64,000 nucleotides of DNA, taken from contig DASZEN010000008.1 of the NCBI GenBank assembly GCA_035940775.1, positions 1 to 64,000 on the forward strand. The letters run 5' to 3'. A program made the position numbers and the translations under genes. How positions within the stretch are numbered: position 1 is the stretch's first letter; every line of letters begins with the position of its first letter. This DNA is from DASQYE01 sp035940775. Its GTDB lineage: Bacteria; Acidobacteriota; Blastocatellia; Pyrinomonadales; Pyrinomonadaceae. The notes under the pieces are model-generated. The model did not search any database. It saw only the letters and a list, made by a program, of their open reading frames with translations, and was not told the DNA's origin. This document shows positions 41,705-51,500 of this stretch, one piece after another.

Positions 41705-42889
41705 ATGAGCGCAAATTTCGTCCAACCTTTAGAAGAGATGGCCGCCAATGTTCTGGATCGGGTGGCCGACATGCTCGCGGGCGAGGCATCGACCTTGCGC
41801 GACGGGACGGAGCACGCGGGCGTTGAGTTGCCGCGCGACCTCTATGCACACAGGGGCGCGCAGACCGAGTGGTGGTATTACACCGGGCACATGCAGACGG
41901 CTTCGGCCCGCCGATTCGGTTTCGAGCTGGTCTTCTTCAAACGACGCACAGACCTCGACCGCTTCGGCATCGTTCCGCTGCGTCTCATCGCCAATCCGCT
42001 TTACCTGGCCCACTTCGCGATCACGGATGAATCGCGCGCCGCGTTTCGCTACGAGCATAGAAAGAGTACGGGCGGGGCGTTCGACCTTCCGGCGGCGGCG
42101 AGCGAGGAGCGTTACTACCTGCGGCTCGGCAACTGGACTGTGCGTCAAGCAGAGGGCGCGCACATCTTACGCGCGAGCGCGGGCGACGATCTCATCTTCG
42201 AGGCGAAGCTGAGGAATACGAAGCCGCACGTGCTCAACGGGCATGAGGGCGTCGGCGTCAGTTTCAAGGACGAGGGCGAGGCGTCGCGCTACTTCTCTCT
42301 GACGCGCATGCAGGCCGAGGGCTTGATTACGTGGCACGGCGAAACGGAGAGTTTCAAAGGCTCCGCGTGGATGGATAGGGAGTTCGGCACCTGGCGCACG
42401 ACCGAGAATCAGAAGGGCTGGGACTGGTTCAGCATCCAGCTTGAGACGGGCGCGGAGGTAATGGTCTATCACCTTCGCAATACGAGGGGAGAGCCGTCTC
42501 CTTTCTCAAGCGGAACGTATGTCGACGCGGCTGGCAACTGGACGCACCTGGCGCGCGAAGATTTTCGGCTGGAAACGCTTTCACACTGGACGAGCCCGCG
42601 TACGGGCGCGAGGTATCCGAGCGGCTGGCGAGTGCGCGTGCCGCGCTTCGGCGTCGATGTGACGGTCACACCCGTCATCAAAGACCAGGAGCTTGATACG
42701 CGCGGAACGACGATGATCGTCTACTGGGAGGGAGCGTGTCTGGTGCGCGGCCATCATGCGGGCGAGGAGACGGCGGGGCGCGCTTACGCGGAGTTGGTCG
42801 GCTATGATCGCTCGCACGAGCAGCCCTCTTTGAGCGCGTTTCTCTTCGGCAGCGTGCTCGCTCCACCCTGGCGAAGCATTTTCGGGTAG
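41705..42889 (+). CDS. CrtC/AttH lipocalin-like hydrolase
   Basis: The protein has 394 residues. GGGAG lies 6 nt before ATG 41705. It has the characteristic N-terminal EWWYYTGHMQT after HRGAQ, then YLAHFAITDE, the middle SAWMDREFGTW with GWDWFSIQLETGAEVMVYH, and YPSGWRVRVP. These mark the two-domain lipocalin-like family that includes carotenoid 1,2-hydratase (CrtC) and AttH. There are no carotenoid genes nearby and no obvious signal peptide, so the substrate may be a lipid, but this is open. Confidence 0.85.
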   Translation: MSANFVQPLEEMAANVLDRVADMLAGEASTLRDGTEHAGVELPRDLYAHRGAQTEWWYYTGHMQTASARRFGFELVFFKRRTDLDRFGIVPLRLIANPLYLAHFAITDESRAAFRYEHRKSTGGAFDLPAAASEERYYLRLGNWTVRQAEGAHILRASAGDDLIFEAKLRNTKPHVLNGHEGVGVSFKDEGEASRYFSLTRMQAEGLITWHGETESFKGSAWMDREFGTWRTTENQKGWDWFSIQLETGAEVMVYHLRNTRGEPSPFSSGTYVDAAGNWTHLAREDFRLETLSHWTSPRTGARYPSGWRVRVPRFGVDVTVTPVIKDQELDTRGTTMIVYWEGACLVRGHHAGEETAGRAYAELVGYDRSHEQPSLSAFLFGSVLAPPWRSIFG

Positions 42890-43180
42890 CAGCGAAGCTA
42901 TAAAACTCGTATGGTGGCACAACCATAAAAATTAGCCGGGCTGCGAAGTTTAGTGAAATTCAGCGGAATTTAGCGTTCATCAGCGTCGCATGAATGGATT
43001 AATAGCGAACAGCAGGGATGCGTGTAGATTCGAAAAACCGGGACTAATCAAACTGGTATGGCGCTTGCTACCCGATCTTTGGAGGACTCTCTCATAACTT
43101 TCACATCCGGCCCCGTCTTGCGAGGGGGGTTCGGAGCAAACAACTTCATTTAGGTAGGAGCAGAAAGAGGAGACACAGCG

Positions 43181-43666
43181 ATGGGACTTTTTGACAAAAT
43201 GTTCGGGCGCGGCGCAGAGCAGGCGCAACAGCAGCCGAACACGCAACAACGCTTCGAGACGCTCAAGAACAAGTATCAGACGGTGCTGAACACGGCCGAT
43301 CAACAGCACATTCAGTTCGAGAACTTCCATGTCCAGGACGACAAGCTCTTCATCAAGGGCGTCGCTCCGTCCGAGGACGCCAAGAACAAGTTCTGGGATC
43401 AGATCAAGCTGGTCAACCCGAATCAGGACGACATCACCGCCGACATCAGTGTTGACGAGAGCCGCGCGCAGGGAGCGGCGGTCGGCGGCGGCGCTGCTGG
43501 CGGCGAGACCTACACGGTCAAGTCAGGCGATACGCTCTCCAAGATCAGCAAGCATTTCTATGGAGACGCCAACGAGTACATGCGTATCTTCTACGCCAAC
43601 CGCGACAAGATAAAAGACCCGAACATGATTCAGGTGGGCCAACAACTGAACATTCCCAAACAGTAG
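43181..43666 (+). CDS. BON-LysM protein, Kbp-like
   Basis: The protein has 161 residues. GAGGAG is 8 nt before ATG 43181. After a polar N-terminus comes a BON-like domain (about residues 25-90, NFHVQDDKLFIKGVAPSEDA) and a LysM domain (about 108-160, TYTVKSGDTLSKISKHFYGD, ending GQQLNIPKQ). The arrangement equals that of the E. coli K+-binding protein Kbp (YgaU). There is no signal peptide, which agrees with a cytoplasmic role. A Gly-rich link joins the domains. It is monocistronic with its own terminator. Confidence 0.88.
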   Translation: MGLFDKMFGRGAEQAQQQPNTQQRFETLKNKYQTVLNTADQQHIQFENFHVQDDKLFIKGVAPSEDAKNKFWDQIKLVNPNQDDITADISVDESRAQGAAVGGGAAGGETYTVKSGDTLSKISKHFYGDANEYMRIFYANRDKIKDPNMIQVGQQLNIPKQ

Positions 43667-43758
43667 CCGCGCTTGATATTCGCTCGCGCGCCGCATCCGA
43701 CGGATGGAGAGCGAGCCGAGTGCGTTCGCAAAGAGCGCGCGCGGTCAAAACAAAGTAA

Positions 43759-43817
43759 GCCCCGCGAGGGGCGAGGGAAATCCGACCCGGATTATCTTTC
43801 GCCCCTCGCGGGGCTTT
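43759..43817 (+). terminator. Terminator after the BON-LysM gene, with self-pairing arms
   Basis: GCCCCGCGAGGGGCGA (43759-43774) pairs perfectly over 16 bp with 43799-43814, and TTT follows. Each arm can also fold alone (GCCCC-GCGA-GGGGC and GCCCC-TCGC-GGGGC). It lies about 90 nt after the stop. The remaining gap (43818-44023) shows no gene. Confidence 0.8.
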
Positions 43818-43984
43818 AGCCTGTGAGGGGATACACGATAATATCCATCAATGTCTATAAATGGGATGCCGGGAGAAGAAACCTTGTCCATGACTTACGT
43901 CGGCGAGTTGAAGCTGAAGTCAGTCCAACGTGAAATCTTCAATGAACACAGAATCCCTTGTCTAAAGGCCGTCTTAGTGAAGGA

Positions 43985-44004
43985 AAACGCGATAAATAGA
44001 CCTC
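43985..44004. repeat. 20-bp direct repeat, copy 1, flanking the receiver gene
   Basis: AAACGCGATAAATAGACCTC; copy 2 at 44541-44560 is AAACACGATGAATAGACCTC (18/20). The copies enclose the minus-strand receiver gene. Confidence 0.5.
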
Positions 44005-44023
44005 TCCTGATACGATAATCCCA

Positions 44024-44398
44024 TCATGACATCTGGAGTAATTGTTTGACAACCTCCATTAGTTTGGCTATCTCTGAAGGCTTCACTAAGTAAGCCTGCG
44101 CCCCTGCTGCCATTGCCTGTTCCCGCTCTGACTCGTGACCGGCTCCCGTATAAAACATGATCGGAGTGGACGAGTCGTTCTCCCTAACCTCAATGCACAG
44201 ATCAACGCCTGAGCCTCCGGGCAGCCAATTATCCAGGATATACAGGTCGAAATGTTCAGCTCTGATCCTATCCCTCGCCTCGGTCGCCGTTCCGGCACAT
44301 GTCACTTCACAGTTAATCAGGGCGAGTAAGCTGGAGATCATGGCGCAGGTGTCTTTATCATCTTCAACGCAGAGGATGCGTTTCTGGTGAGGATTCAT
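44024..44398 (-). CDS. Single-domain response regulator (CheY-like)
   Basis: The protein has 124 residues, a receiver only. All active residues are present: E12-D13-D14 (CVEDDKD), phospho-acceptor D56 (YILDNWLP), T84 (FYTGAG) and K106 (LVKPSE). It is thus phosphorylatable, unlike the degenerate receiver at 24560. The Lys-Pro and helix-5 pattern is typical. No kinase is adjacent; the nearest in the window is at 46262. No ribosome binding site is strong. The direct repeats on each side hint at acquisition as a small unit. Confidence 0.9.
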   Translation of the reverse strand: MNPHQKRILCVEDDKDTCAMISSLLALINCEVTCAGTATEARDRIRAEHFDLYILDNWLPGGSGVDLCIEVRENDSSTPIMFYTGAGHESEREQAMAAGAQAYLVKPSEIAKLMEVVKQLLQMS

Positions 44399-44540
44399 CT
44401 GTCAGTCACTACCTATTCTTCGGGTTTAGTGGGAGGCCCAGGAGGTAATGTTCTCCCAGACGGAAATAAAGTTTGTGACGCAGGCAAGATAATCCAGCAG
44501 GAAATAACTGTCAATTGAAAGCGAAATTGGCTGTGTACGC

Positions 44541-44560
44541 AAACACGATGAATAGACCTC
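44541..44560. repeat. 20-bp direct repeat, copy 2, flanking the receiver gene
   Basis: AAACACGATGAATAGACCTC; see copy 1 at 43985-44004. Confidence 0.5.
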
Positions 44561-44561
44561 A

Positions 44562-44847
44562 TTAGTGCGCTGAAAAAGTCGAATCCAGAGTGAGCACTTC
44601 GCCTGAAGCGATAGCGCCGAGAATGTCTGAGTCGGCGGCGATTCTCTTCACGCCTGCACCAGTCCACTTTGTCCGGGACATCTTCAGGGCTGGCCTTCTC
44701 CGCGCATTGGAGGCAGCAGGCGACTTCTTTCTTGACGAAAGCGGCCTTGATTGACACTCCATCCTCTAATCTGCGTTCGAGTGCTACGATTGTGCCGCAG
44801 CTCAAGGGGCTGATTCTTCCTGATGCGCTGTAATCGCTTCCTTGCAT
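44562..44847 (-). pseudogene. Possible frameshifted small Cys-containing protein
   Basis: One frame starts at ATG 44847 and reads plausible protein (CGTIVALERRLEDGVSIKA, FVKKEVACCLQCAEKAS) up to DKVDW, then becomes Arg-rich. A second frame takes over at that point (TGAGVKRIAADSDILGAIAS) and ends in LDSTFSAH at 44562. Joined, they would give about 95 residues. I do not recognise the family, and each piece alone could be chance. It is adjacent to hemL on the opposite strand. Confidence 0.25.
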
Positions 44848-44877
44848 TTGACGGCGCGGAGCATAGAGAATAGGGAT

Positions 44878-46194
<1,317 letters not shown>

Positions 46195-46261
46195 ACGTGC
46201 GGGGGACGCTTCGGGCGTATAAAACTTTTTCGCTCTCATCATTTAAAACTTTTCGGTCGCG

Positions 46262-48163
46262 TCACCTGTCGCTGTTTTTGAGCGGCAGATCAATCGTAAA
46301 GCGAGTTCCCTGCCCCGGCGCGCTGGCGACGCTGATCGTGCCGTTGTGACGCTCTATGATCTGTTTGACGATGGCGAGCCCGAGGCCCGTGCCGCGTTTC
46401 TTGGTCGTGAAGAACGGCTCGAAGATGCGGGCGCGCGTCTGCTCGTCCATGCCCACGCCCCGGTCTTCGATGGTGACGCGGGCGAGGGGCTGATGACGGG
46501 CCTCGCCCAGATTGCCGTTCCCGCGCTCATCCTGCTTCTGCTGCTGCTGTCGCGCAGCTCCTTCGACGCGCTCGGTCGTCAGAAGTACGGGCGAGGCGGC
46601 CTGGCTGGCGTCCACCGCATTCGCCAACAGGTTTACGAAGACCTGCCGCAACTGGTCTTCATCCCCCTCGCCGACGAGCGCTTCGTGGCTGTAATGCTTC
46701 TCTACGGGCGTGCGCTTTTCGCCGATCCGGTCGGCGACCAGCTCCAGACTGCTGTCGAGCAGAGAATGAAGGTTGATTTCGGAGCGGTTGAGCGCCTTCT
46801 GGCCTGAGAAATTCGTAACATCGACGACCAGCTTGTTGAGGTGGTCGATGCCGCGCTCGACGAGGTCGATGGTGTTCAGCCCCTCCCTGTCGCGCATCGA
46901 ATCGCGCAGCATGGAGACGCCGAGGCGAATGCTCCCGAGCGGATTCTTGATCTCGTGCGCGACCTGCGCCGCCGCCTGTCCGACCGCCGCCAGCGATTCC
47001 GTCCTTCTCAAGTGGGCTTCGGCCTCGGCCGCCTCCGTCACGTCGACGAGCGTGACCAGTTGCCCCTGCTCATCGTCAATGGCGAGCGGCGAAGAGTAAA
47101 CATCGTAGGCCCGATTGGCACAGTCCGGGTCGTCTTCGGGGCACGACCAGCGCCCACGATAGGTGGCCTCGGTGACGCGCGTCGCGGTCGCCGCTTCGAG
47201 CATCTTCATGGCGGCGGGCGCTGCGAACTTGTCGTAGACGGAAGCGCCGATTGTCGCACGGGGAAAGATTTTGAAGAAGGCTGCGTTGGCGCTGCGGATT
47301 CGATCATGCGCGTCGATGGCCGCCAGGGCGCTGACCATGCCCTCCAACATCTGCGCGCTGAACTGTCGCTCGCGCTGCGCCTCGATGGTGCTGCGTCGCA
47401 ATTGACGAAAGCGACGCTGTACGTCCCAGATCGTTCCGGCGGCGACGAGCACGCCGATCAGAAGCGCGATCATGCTCCAGAGCCGGATCGAGCGCGAGGC
47501 GCGGCTCTCAAGACTCTCGATCTGCTGCAGGATAGCCTCCTGCTCGGGGCCGGTCGCGTCGCGCAGCATCGCGTTGAGGGCCGCGTCCACGGCACGAAAC
47601 TTTTCAAATCCTTCGAGCGAATAGCGCTCGTTGTCTTCCGTCACAGAGATGTATGCGTCCAGGTCGCTGCGAAAGGCGCGTCCCCCATCGGTCTGCGCGA
47701 GCGGCAAATGCTCGAAGCGCGGCAAGACCTTCTCGACTTCGCCGCGCGCCCTGCGAATGCGAAGCCCGAACGGCATAGGGATGACCGGCTCCGGCTCGCC
47801 TTCGACCCGAGCGCGGGCGCGCGCCTCGTTGTTGAGATTGGTGAGGGCCATGCGAAGCTCCAACAGAATGCTGAGCTTTCCGGCATAGCCGCGTTCGAGG
47901 TTGAGAATGTCCGTGCTGACCTGATCGAGGCGATTGACGCTGATGCGGCCGAGCACGGCGATGACCGTCAGCAGCAGCGCAAAGCCGACCAGTAGCGGCA
48001 TCAGGGTCGGAGAGATTCCTCTTTCGGGCGCGGGCGGGCGACGCCCCCGCGCGCCGCCGCCGCCGCCGCGCTGCTCCGCTTCATCCAGGGGAGCGCGGAC
48101 GCGCCTGTAGACGACCTCGCCCCCTACGGCCGTATGCTCTGTTACAGGTTTCTCTTCAAGCAT
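46262..48163 (-). CDS. Membrane sensor histidine kinase with PAS domain
   Basis: The protein has 633 residues from ATG 48163; ATG 48178 lies inside the repeat element and is less likely. After a Gly/Arg-rich start there are two membrane helices (about 53-73 and 240-262) enclosing a helical periplasmic sensor. A PAS-like domain (about 285-385) includes the Cys-containing SCPEDDPDCANRAYDVYSS. The HisKA His is in AAQVAHEIKNPLGS (about 410). The ATPase part has NLLANAVDAS, DRGVGMDEQTRARIF, and FFTTKKRGTGLGLAIV. No regulator is adjacent. Confidence 0.9.
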   Translation of the reverse strand: MLEEKPVTEHTAVGGEVVYRRVRAPLDEAEQRGGGGGARGRRPPAPERGISPTLMPLLVGFALLLTVIAVLGRISVNRLDQVSTDILNLERGYAGKLSILLELRMALTNLNNEARARARVEGEPEPVIPMPFGLRIRRARGEVEKVLPRFEHLPLAQTDGGRAFRSDLDAYISVTEDNERYSLEGFEKFRAVDAALNAMLRDATGPEQEAILQQIESLESRASRSIRLWSMIALLIGVLVAAGTIWDVQRRFRQLRRSTIEAQRERQFSAQMLEGMVSALAAIDAHDRIRSANAAFFKIFPRATIGASVYDKFAAPAAMKMLEAATATRVTEATYRGRWSCPEDDPDCANRAYDVYSSPLAIDDEQGQLVTLVDVTEAAEAEAHLRRTESLAAVGQAAAQVAHEIKNPLGSIRLGVSMLRDSMRDREGLNTIDLVERGIDHLNKLVVDVTNFSGQKALNRSEINLHSLLDSSLELVADRIGEKRTPVEKHYSHEALVGEGDEDQLRQVFVNLLANAVDASQAASPVLLTTERVEGAARQQQQKQDERGNGNLGEARHQPLARVTIEDRGVGMDEQTRARIFEPFFTTKKRGTGLGLAIVKQIIERHNGTISVASAPGQGTRFTIDLPLKNSDR

Positions 48164-48165
48164 AA

Positions 48166-48225
48166 AGTAATCAGTCATCGGTAATCAGTCGCAAGTTTTC
48201 GACTGGCTACTGATCGCTGATTACT
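48166..48225. repeat. Intergenic hairpin element (AGTAATCAGT type)
   Basis: AGTAATCAGTCATCGGTAAT... (48166 on) pairs imperfectly with CGACTGGCTACTGATCGCTG... up to 48225. The word TAATCAGT repeats within each arm. It fills the gap between polA and the kinase gene and resembles the element at 38137. Confidence 0.65.
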
Positions 48226-48230
48226 CTTCG

Positions 48231-50969
48231 CTATTTCGCGTCCATCCAATTGTCGCCGATGCCGACCTCGACCGTGAGCGGCACATCCAGGTCGACGGCC
48301 GTCTCCATCTCGCGACGCACGAGCGCGGCGACGCGCTCGGCCACAGCTTCGGGCGCTTCGACCAGCAGCTCGTCGTGAACCTGCATCAGCATCCGCGCCC
48401 CAGTATTCTCGCGCCTCAGAGCCTCGTCCACCCGGAGCATCGCGATCTTCACGATGTCGCTCGCGGTTCCCTGAATCGGCATATTGATCGCTTCGCGTTC
48501 GGCGCGCCCGCGTATGTTGCCGTTGCGGTCGTTGATGCCGGGAATGGGGCGGATGCGCCCGTAGATGGAGCGCACGTAGCCGTGCTCGCGCGCATTCACG
48601 GGAACCTCCTCCATGAAACGATGCACGCCCTTGTAGGTGTTGTAGTAATCGTCTATGACCTTCCTAGCCTCCTTGCGCGAGATACCGACGCGTTGCGAGA
48701 GCCCGAAGGGCTCTATGGCGTAGGCGATGGCGAAGTTGACGATCTTGGCGAAGCGGCGCGCCTCTTTCAACTCTTCGGGCGTCTTCGCACCGAAGACCAG
48801 GCGCGCCGTACGGGCGTGTATGTCGTCGCCCTTCTGAAAAGCGTCGAGCATTTCCGGGTCGCGCGTGACGTGGGCCAACAGCCGCAATTCAAGCTGTGAA
48901 TAATCGGCAGAGATCAGCTTGTGGCCCTCCTCCGCGACGAAGGCGCGGCGGATGCGGCGGCCAAGCTCCGTGCGGATCGGGATATTCTGCAAGTTCGGCT
49001 CGCTCGAACTCAATCTTCCGGTCGCCGTCACGGTCTGGTTGAGCTGGCCGTGAATGCGCCCGTCCGGGCCGATCTGGCCGGGGAGCGCATCCGTGTAGAC
49101 GGTCTTGAGCTTATCAAGCTCGCGGTATTCTATGATGAGGCGCGGCAACTCGTAGCTCTGGGCCAGCTCTTCGAGCACGGCCCGGCTAGTCGAGACGCGT
49201 CCCGTAGAGGTCTTGCGCCCGGAGCTAATGTTAAGCTCCTCCAGGACATCCCCGACCTGCTTGGGCGAATTGATCTTGAACTCGCGCCCGGCGACCTTGT
49301 AAATCTTCTTCGTCAGCTTGTCCAACTCCTTGCCCAGGTACTTCGACAACTCTGAAAGGACGCCGGTATCGACGCGCAGGCCCGCGCGTTCCATGCGATG
49401 AAGCAGGGGCGCGAGCGGCAATTCGATCTCCGTGTAGATGGCTTCGAGTCCCTGTTCGAGCACTCGCGTGTGCAATACGTCGGCCGTTTGCGCCGTCAGG
49501 TCTGCCGCTTCCGCCGCGCGCCACTGCGTCTCAGTCCAGCCGTCCGGGGCATCGCCCGCGCCTTCGGCGCTGACGGCCTCGCGCGCCAGATCGCTCAGCT
49601 CATACTTGCTGCGGACGGGGTCAAGCAGGTATGCGGCCAGCAGCGTGTCATCGCTGACGCCCTCGGGCTCTATGCCGTGCGGCTCAAGCAGCGCGACGGC
49701 GCGCTTCAGGTCATGCACAGACTTGGCGAGCAGCCCGTTCTGAAGCACGTCGCGCAGTGGGCCAACGGCGGCCTCAGGGCCCTCCTCGAAGTTTTCGAGA
49801 TCGACGTAGGCGGCGGCCCCGGCGGCGGTCGAGATGGCGATCCCCGTAGCCTTCGCTTCGCGGTCACGCGTGCCTCCCTGCTGGCCCGCCCCGGCGGGCG
49901 TCGAATCCGCCACGGCGAATCCCCAGTGCTCCGCCTCCCAGAGACCACGCACCAAGGTGTCCAGCTCCGCGCGCTTGCGTATGATGCGATAGCGACGCGG
50001 CGCTTGCGCGTCTGCTCCGGCGACGCTTCCGGCGGCGTCAGAAAATTCGCGCGTCAGCGATTGGAACTCCAGCTCGCGAAATAGTTGATAGGCGGCGGCG
50101 CGATCTGGCGGGCGACATCGCAGTTTCTCCAGATCAAGCTCGACGGGGACATCCGTTCTGATCGTCGCCAGCTCGCGCGACTGGCGAATCAAATCGGCGT
50201 TATCGCGCAGCGACTCGCGATAGCTCTTGTGTTTGACCTCTTCCCAATTCCTGAGCGCGTTTTCAATCGAGCCGAACTGCTTGACTATATGCACAGCCCC
50301 TTTAGCGCCGATGCCCGGCGCGCCCGGAATGTTGTCCACCGAATCGCCCATCAGCCCCAGAAGGTCTATGATCTGCGCGGGCGGCACGCCGAATTTATTT
50401 TCCACCCACGCCTCGTCGCACCACTCGACGGGCGGCACCGGCTCCTTTCGCTTGACGTTCTGCGAGTTCTGGCGCATGCAGATTATCCAGGGATCGCGCA
50501 CGAGCTGGCACATATCCTTGTCGTTCGAGACGATGACGGCCTGAAGCCCGCGCTCGGCGGCCTGTACGGCGAGCGTGCCGATCACGTCGTCGGCCTCGAA
50601 ACCGGGCGAGTTCAGGATCGGGACGTTGTAGACCTCGCAGACGCGCATGATGTAGGGCAACTGCGACGAGAGATCGTCCGGCATCTCGGCGCGATGCGCC
50701 TTGTATTCTGTGAAAGTCTCGTGGCGGAAGGTCTTCTCGCCCGACTCGAAGACTGCCGAGACATAATGCGGCTTCTCGTCGGCGAGGAGCTTGCGCAACA
50801 TGTTGGTGAAGACGAAGACGGCCTGCGTCACCTGCCCCTGCGTATTGGTCAGCGGCTCGGTGCGCCCGCTCATGGGCGCGAAGAAGGCGCGAAAAATATG
50901 CGACATGGAGTCTATTAAATAGACCCTCTCGGTGGGCGCAGCGGGCGTCGTAGGTTGTTTCCGTGCCAT
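48231..50969 (-). CDS. polA: DNA polymerase I
   Basis: The protein has 912 residues. The N-terminal 5' nuclease (about 1-300) has VYLIDSMSHIFRAFF, GFEADDVIGTLA, SNDKDMCQLV and LMGDSVDNIPGAPGIGAKGA. The middle proofreading domain lacks the DxE of exo motif I (FAVADSTP), though some later acidic residues remain (HDLKR, DTLLAAYLLDP), so it is probably inactive. The polymerase has ISADYSQLELRLLAHVT (motif A) and QVHDELLVEAPE (motif C). Motif B reads KIVNFAIAYAIEPFGLS, where the usual NFG..YG glycines are Ala. No strong ribosome binding site is seen. Confidence 0.96.
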   Translation of the reverse strand: MARKQPTTPAAPTERVYLIDSMSHIFRAFFAPMSGRTEPLTNTQGQVTQAVFVFTNMLRKLLADEKPHYVSAVFESGEKTFRHETFTEYKAHRAEMPDDLSSQLPYIMRVCEVYNVPILNSPGFEADDVIGTLAVQAAERGLQAVIVSNDKDMCQLVRDPWIICMRQNSQNVKRKEPVPPVEWCDEAWVENKFGVPPAQIIDLLGLMGDSVDNIPGAPGIGAKGAVHIVKQFGSIENALRNWEEVKHKSYRESLRDNADLIRQSRELATIRTDVPVELDLEKLRCRPPDRAAAYQLFRELEFQSLTREFSDAAGSVAGADAQAPRRYRIIRKRAELDTLVRGLWEAEHWGFAVADSTPAGAGQQGGTRDREAKATGIAISTAAGAAAYVDLENFEEGPEAAVGPLRDVLQNGLLAKSVHDLKRAVALLEPHGIEPEGVSDDTLLAAYLLDPVRSKYELSDLAREAVSAEGAGDAPDGWTETQWRAAEAADLTAQTADVLHTRVLEQGLEAIYTEIELPLAPLLHRMERAGLRVDTGVLSELSKYLGKELDKLTKKIYKVAGREFKINSPKQVGDVLEELNISSGRKTSTGRVSTSRAVLEELAQSYELPRLIIEYRELDKLKTVYTDALPGQIGPDGRIHGQLNQTVTATGRLSSSEPNLQNIPIRTELGRRIRRAFVAEEGHKLISADYSQLELRLLAHVTRDPEMLDAFQKGDDIHARTARLVFGAKTPEELKEARRFAKIVNFAIAYAIEPFGLSQRVGISRKEARKVIDDYYNTYKGVHRFMEEVPVNAREHGYVRSIYGRIRPIPGINDRNGNIRGRAEREAINMPIQGTASDIVKIAMLRVDEALRRENTGARMLMQVHDELLVEAPEAVAERVAALVRREMETAVDLDVPLTVEVGIGDNWMDAK

Positions 50970-51500
50970 TGTAAATTGATGATAAAGAAAGCCGTCACGG
51001 GTGACAAGTGAAGGAAGGAGAACGAAGGGCTAAGGGCGGCAGCGATGTGGGATGAAAGTAATGCTTCGACAGCTTGAATGCTTTTCTTATTCATCGCTGC
51101 CGCCCTCGGCCTTCATCCCTTCGTTTCTCCGCCCTCATCTTTACTTCCTTCTCTTCGCGGTGTTGCGCTCGCGCCTCACCCGTGCGCGGGGGACGTTGCT
51201 TTGAGGCGACAAAAGCTGTGGGCAGCCGGTCAGGTGGGAGGCTTCGAGGGTCTAAAAAAAACCGTCCCATATAACGCATCGACGCGGATGGGGACAATTA
51301 GGCGTAAAGGCATAAACCTCCTTGAATAAGGGCTTATCGGTCGCTTTGGCCGTTGCTCGGATAAGGTTTGCGCGCGTTGCCCGGCAGAGATGGGCAGCCT
51401 CTACGTGCGGGCCGTTCGGGCTTTCCGGCACAGGCTTTGCGAACTGTTTTGCCGTTTTGCCAGCTTCTCGCAGTCATGCGCAGAGTAGAATCGGGCGACG
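50970..51500. other. Intergenic region between polA and lpxC with a long hairpin element
   Basis: The gap is 531 nt. Apart from the element at 51011-51150, it has an A7 run near 51254 and a TAGAAT box near 51487 without a good -35. I see no credible gene. Confidence 0.5.
51011..51150. repeat. Long imperfect intergenic hairpin (AGGGCGGCAGCGATG type)
   Basis: AGGGCGGCAGCGATG (51033-51047) pairs perfectly with 51092-51106, and AACGAAGGG (51021-51029) with CCCTTCGTT (51117-51125). The right arm is longer and contains repeated words such as GATGAAGG and GAGGGCGG on its complement. It lies just before polA. Confidence 0.6.

Larger units (their letters stand above)
44399..44877. other. Gap before hemL with a possible broken small gene
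   Basis: The gap contains the second copy of the 20-bp repeat (44541-44560) and a weak, possibly frameshifted, Cys-rich minus-strand frame (44562-44847). No terminator or promoter is clear. Confidence 0.5.

Noticed and set aside
47000..48000. Plus-strand frame 46841-47995 opposite the histidine kinase
   Set aside because: It is a shadow; all kinase boxes are on the minus strand.
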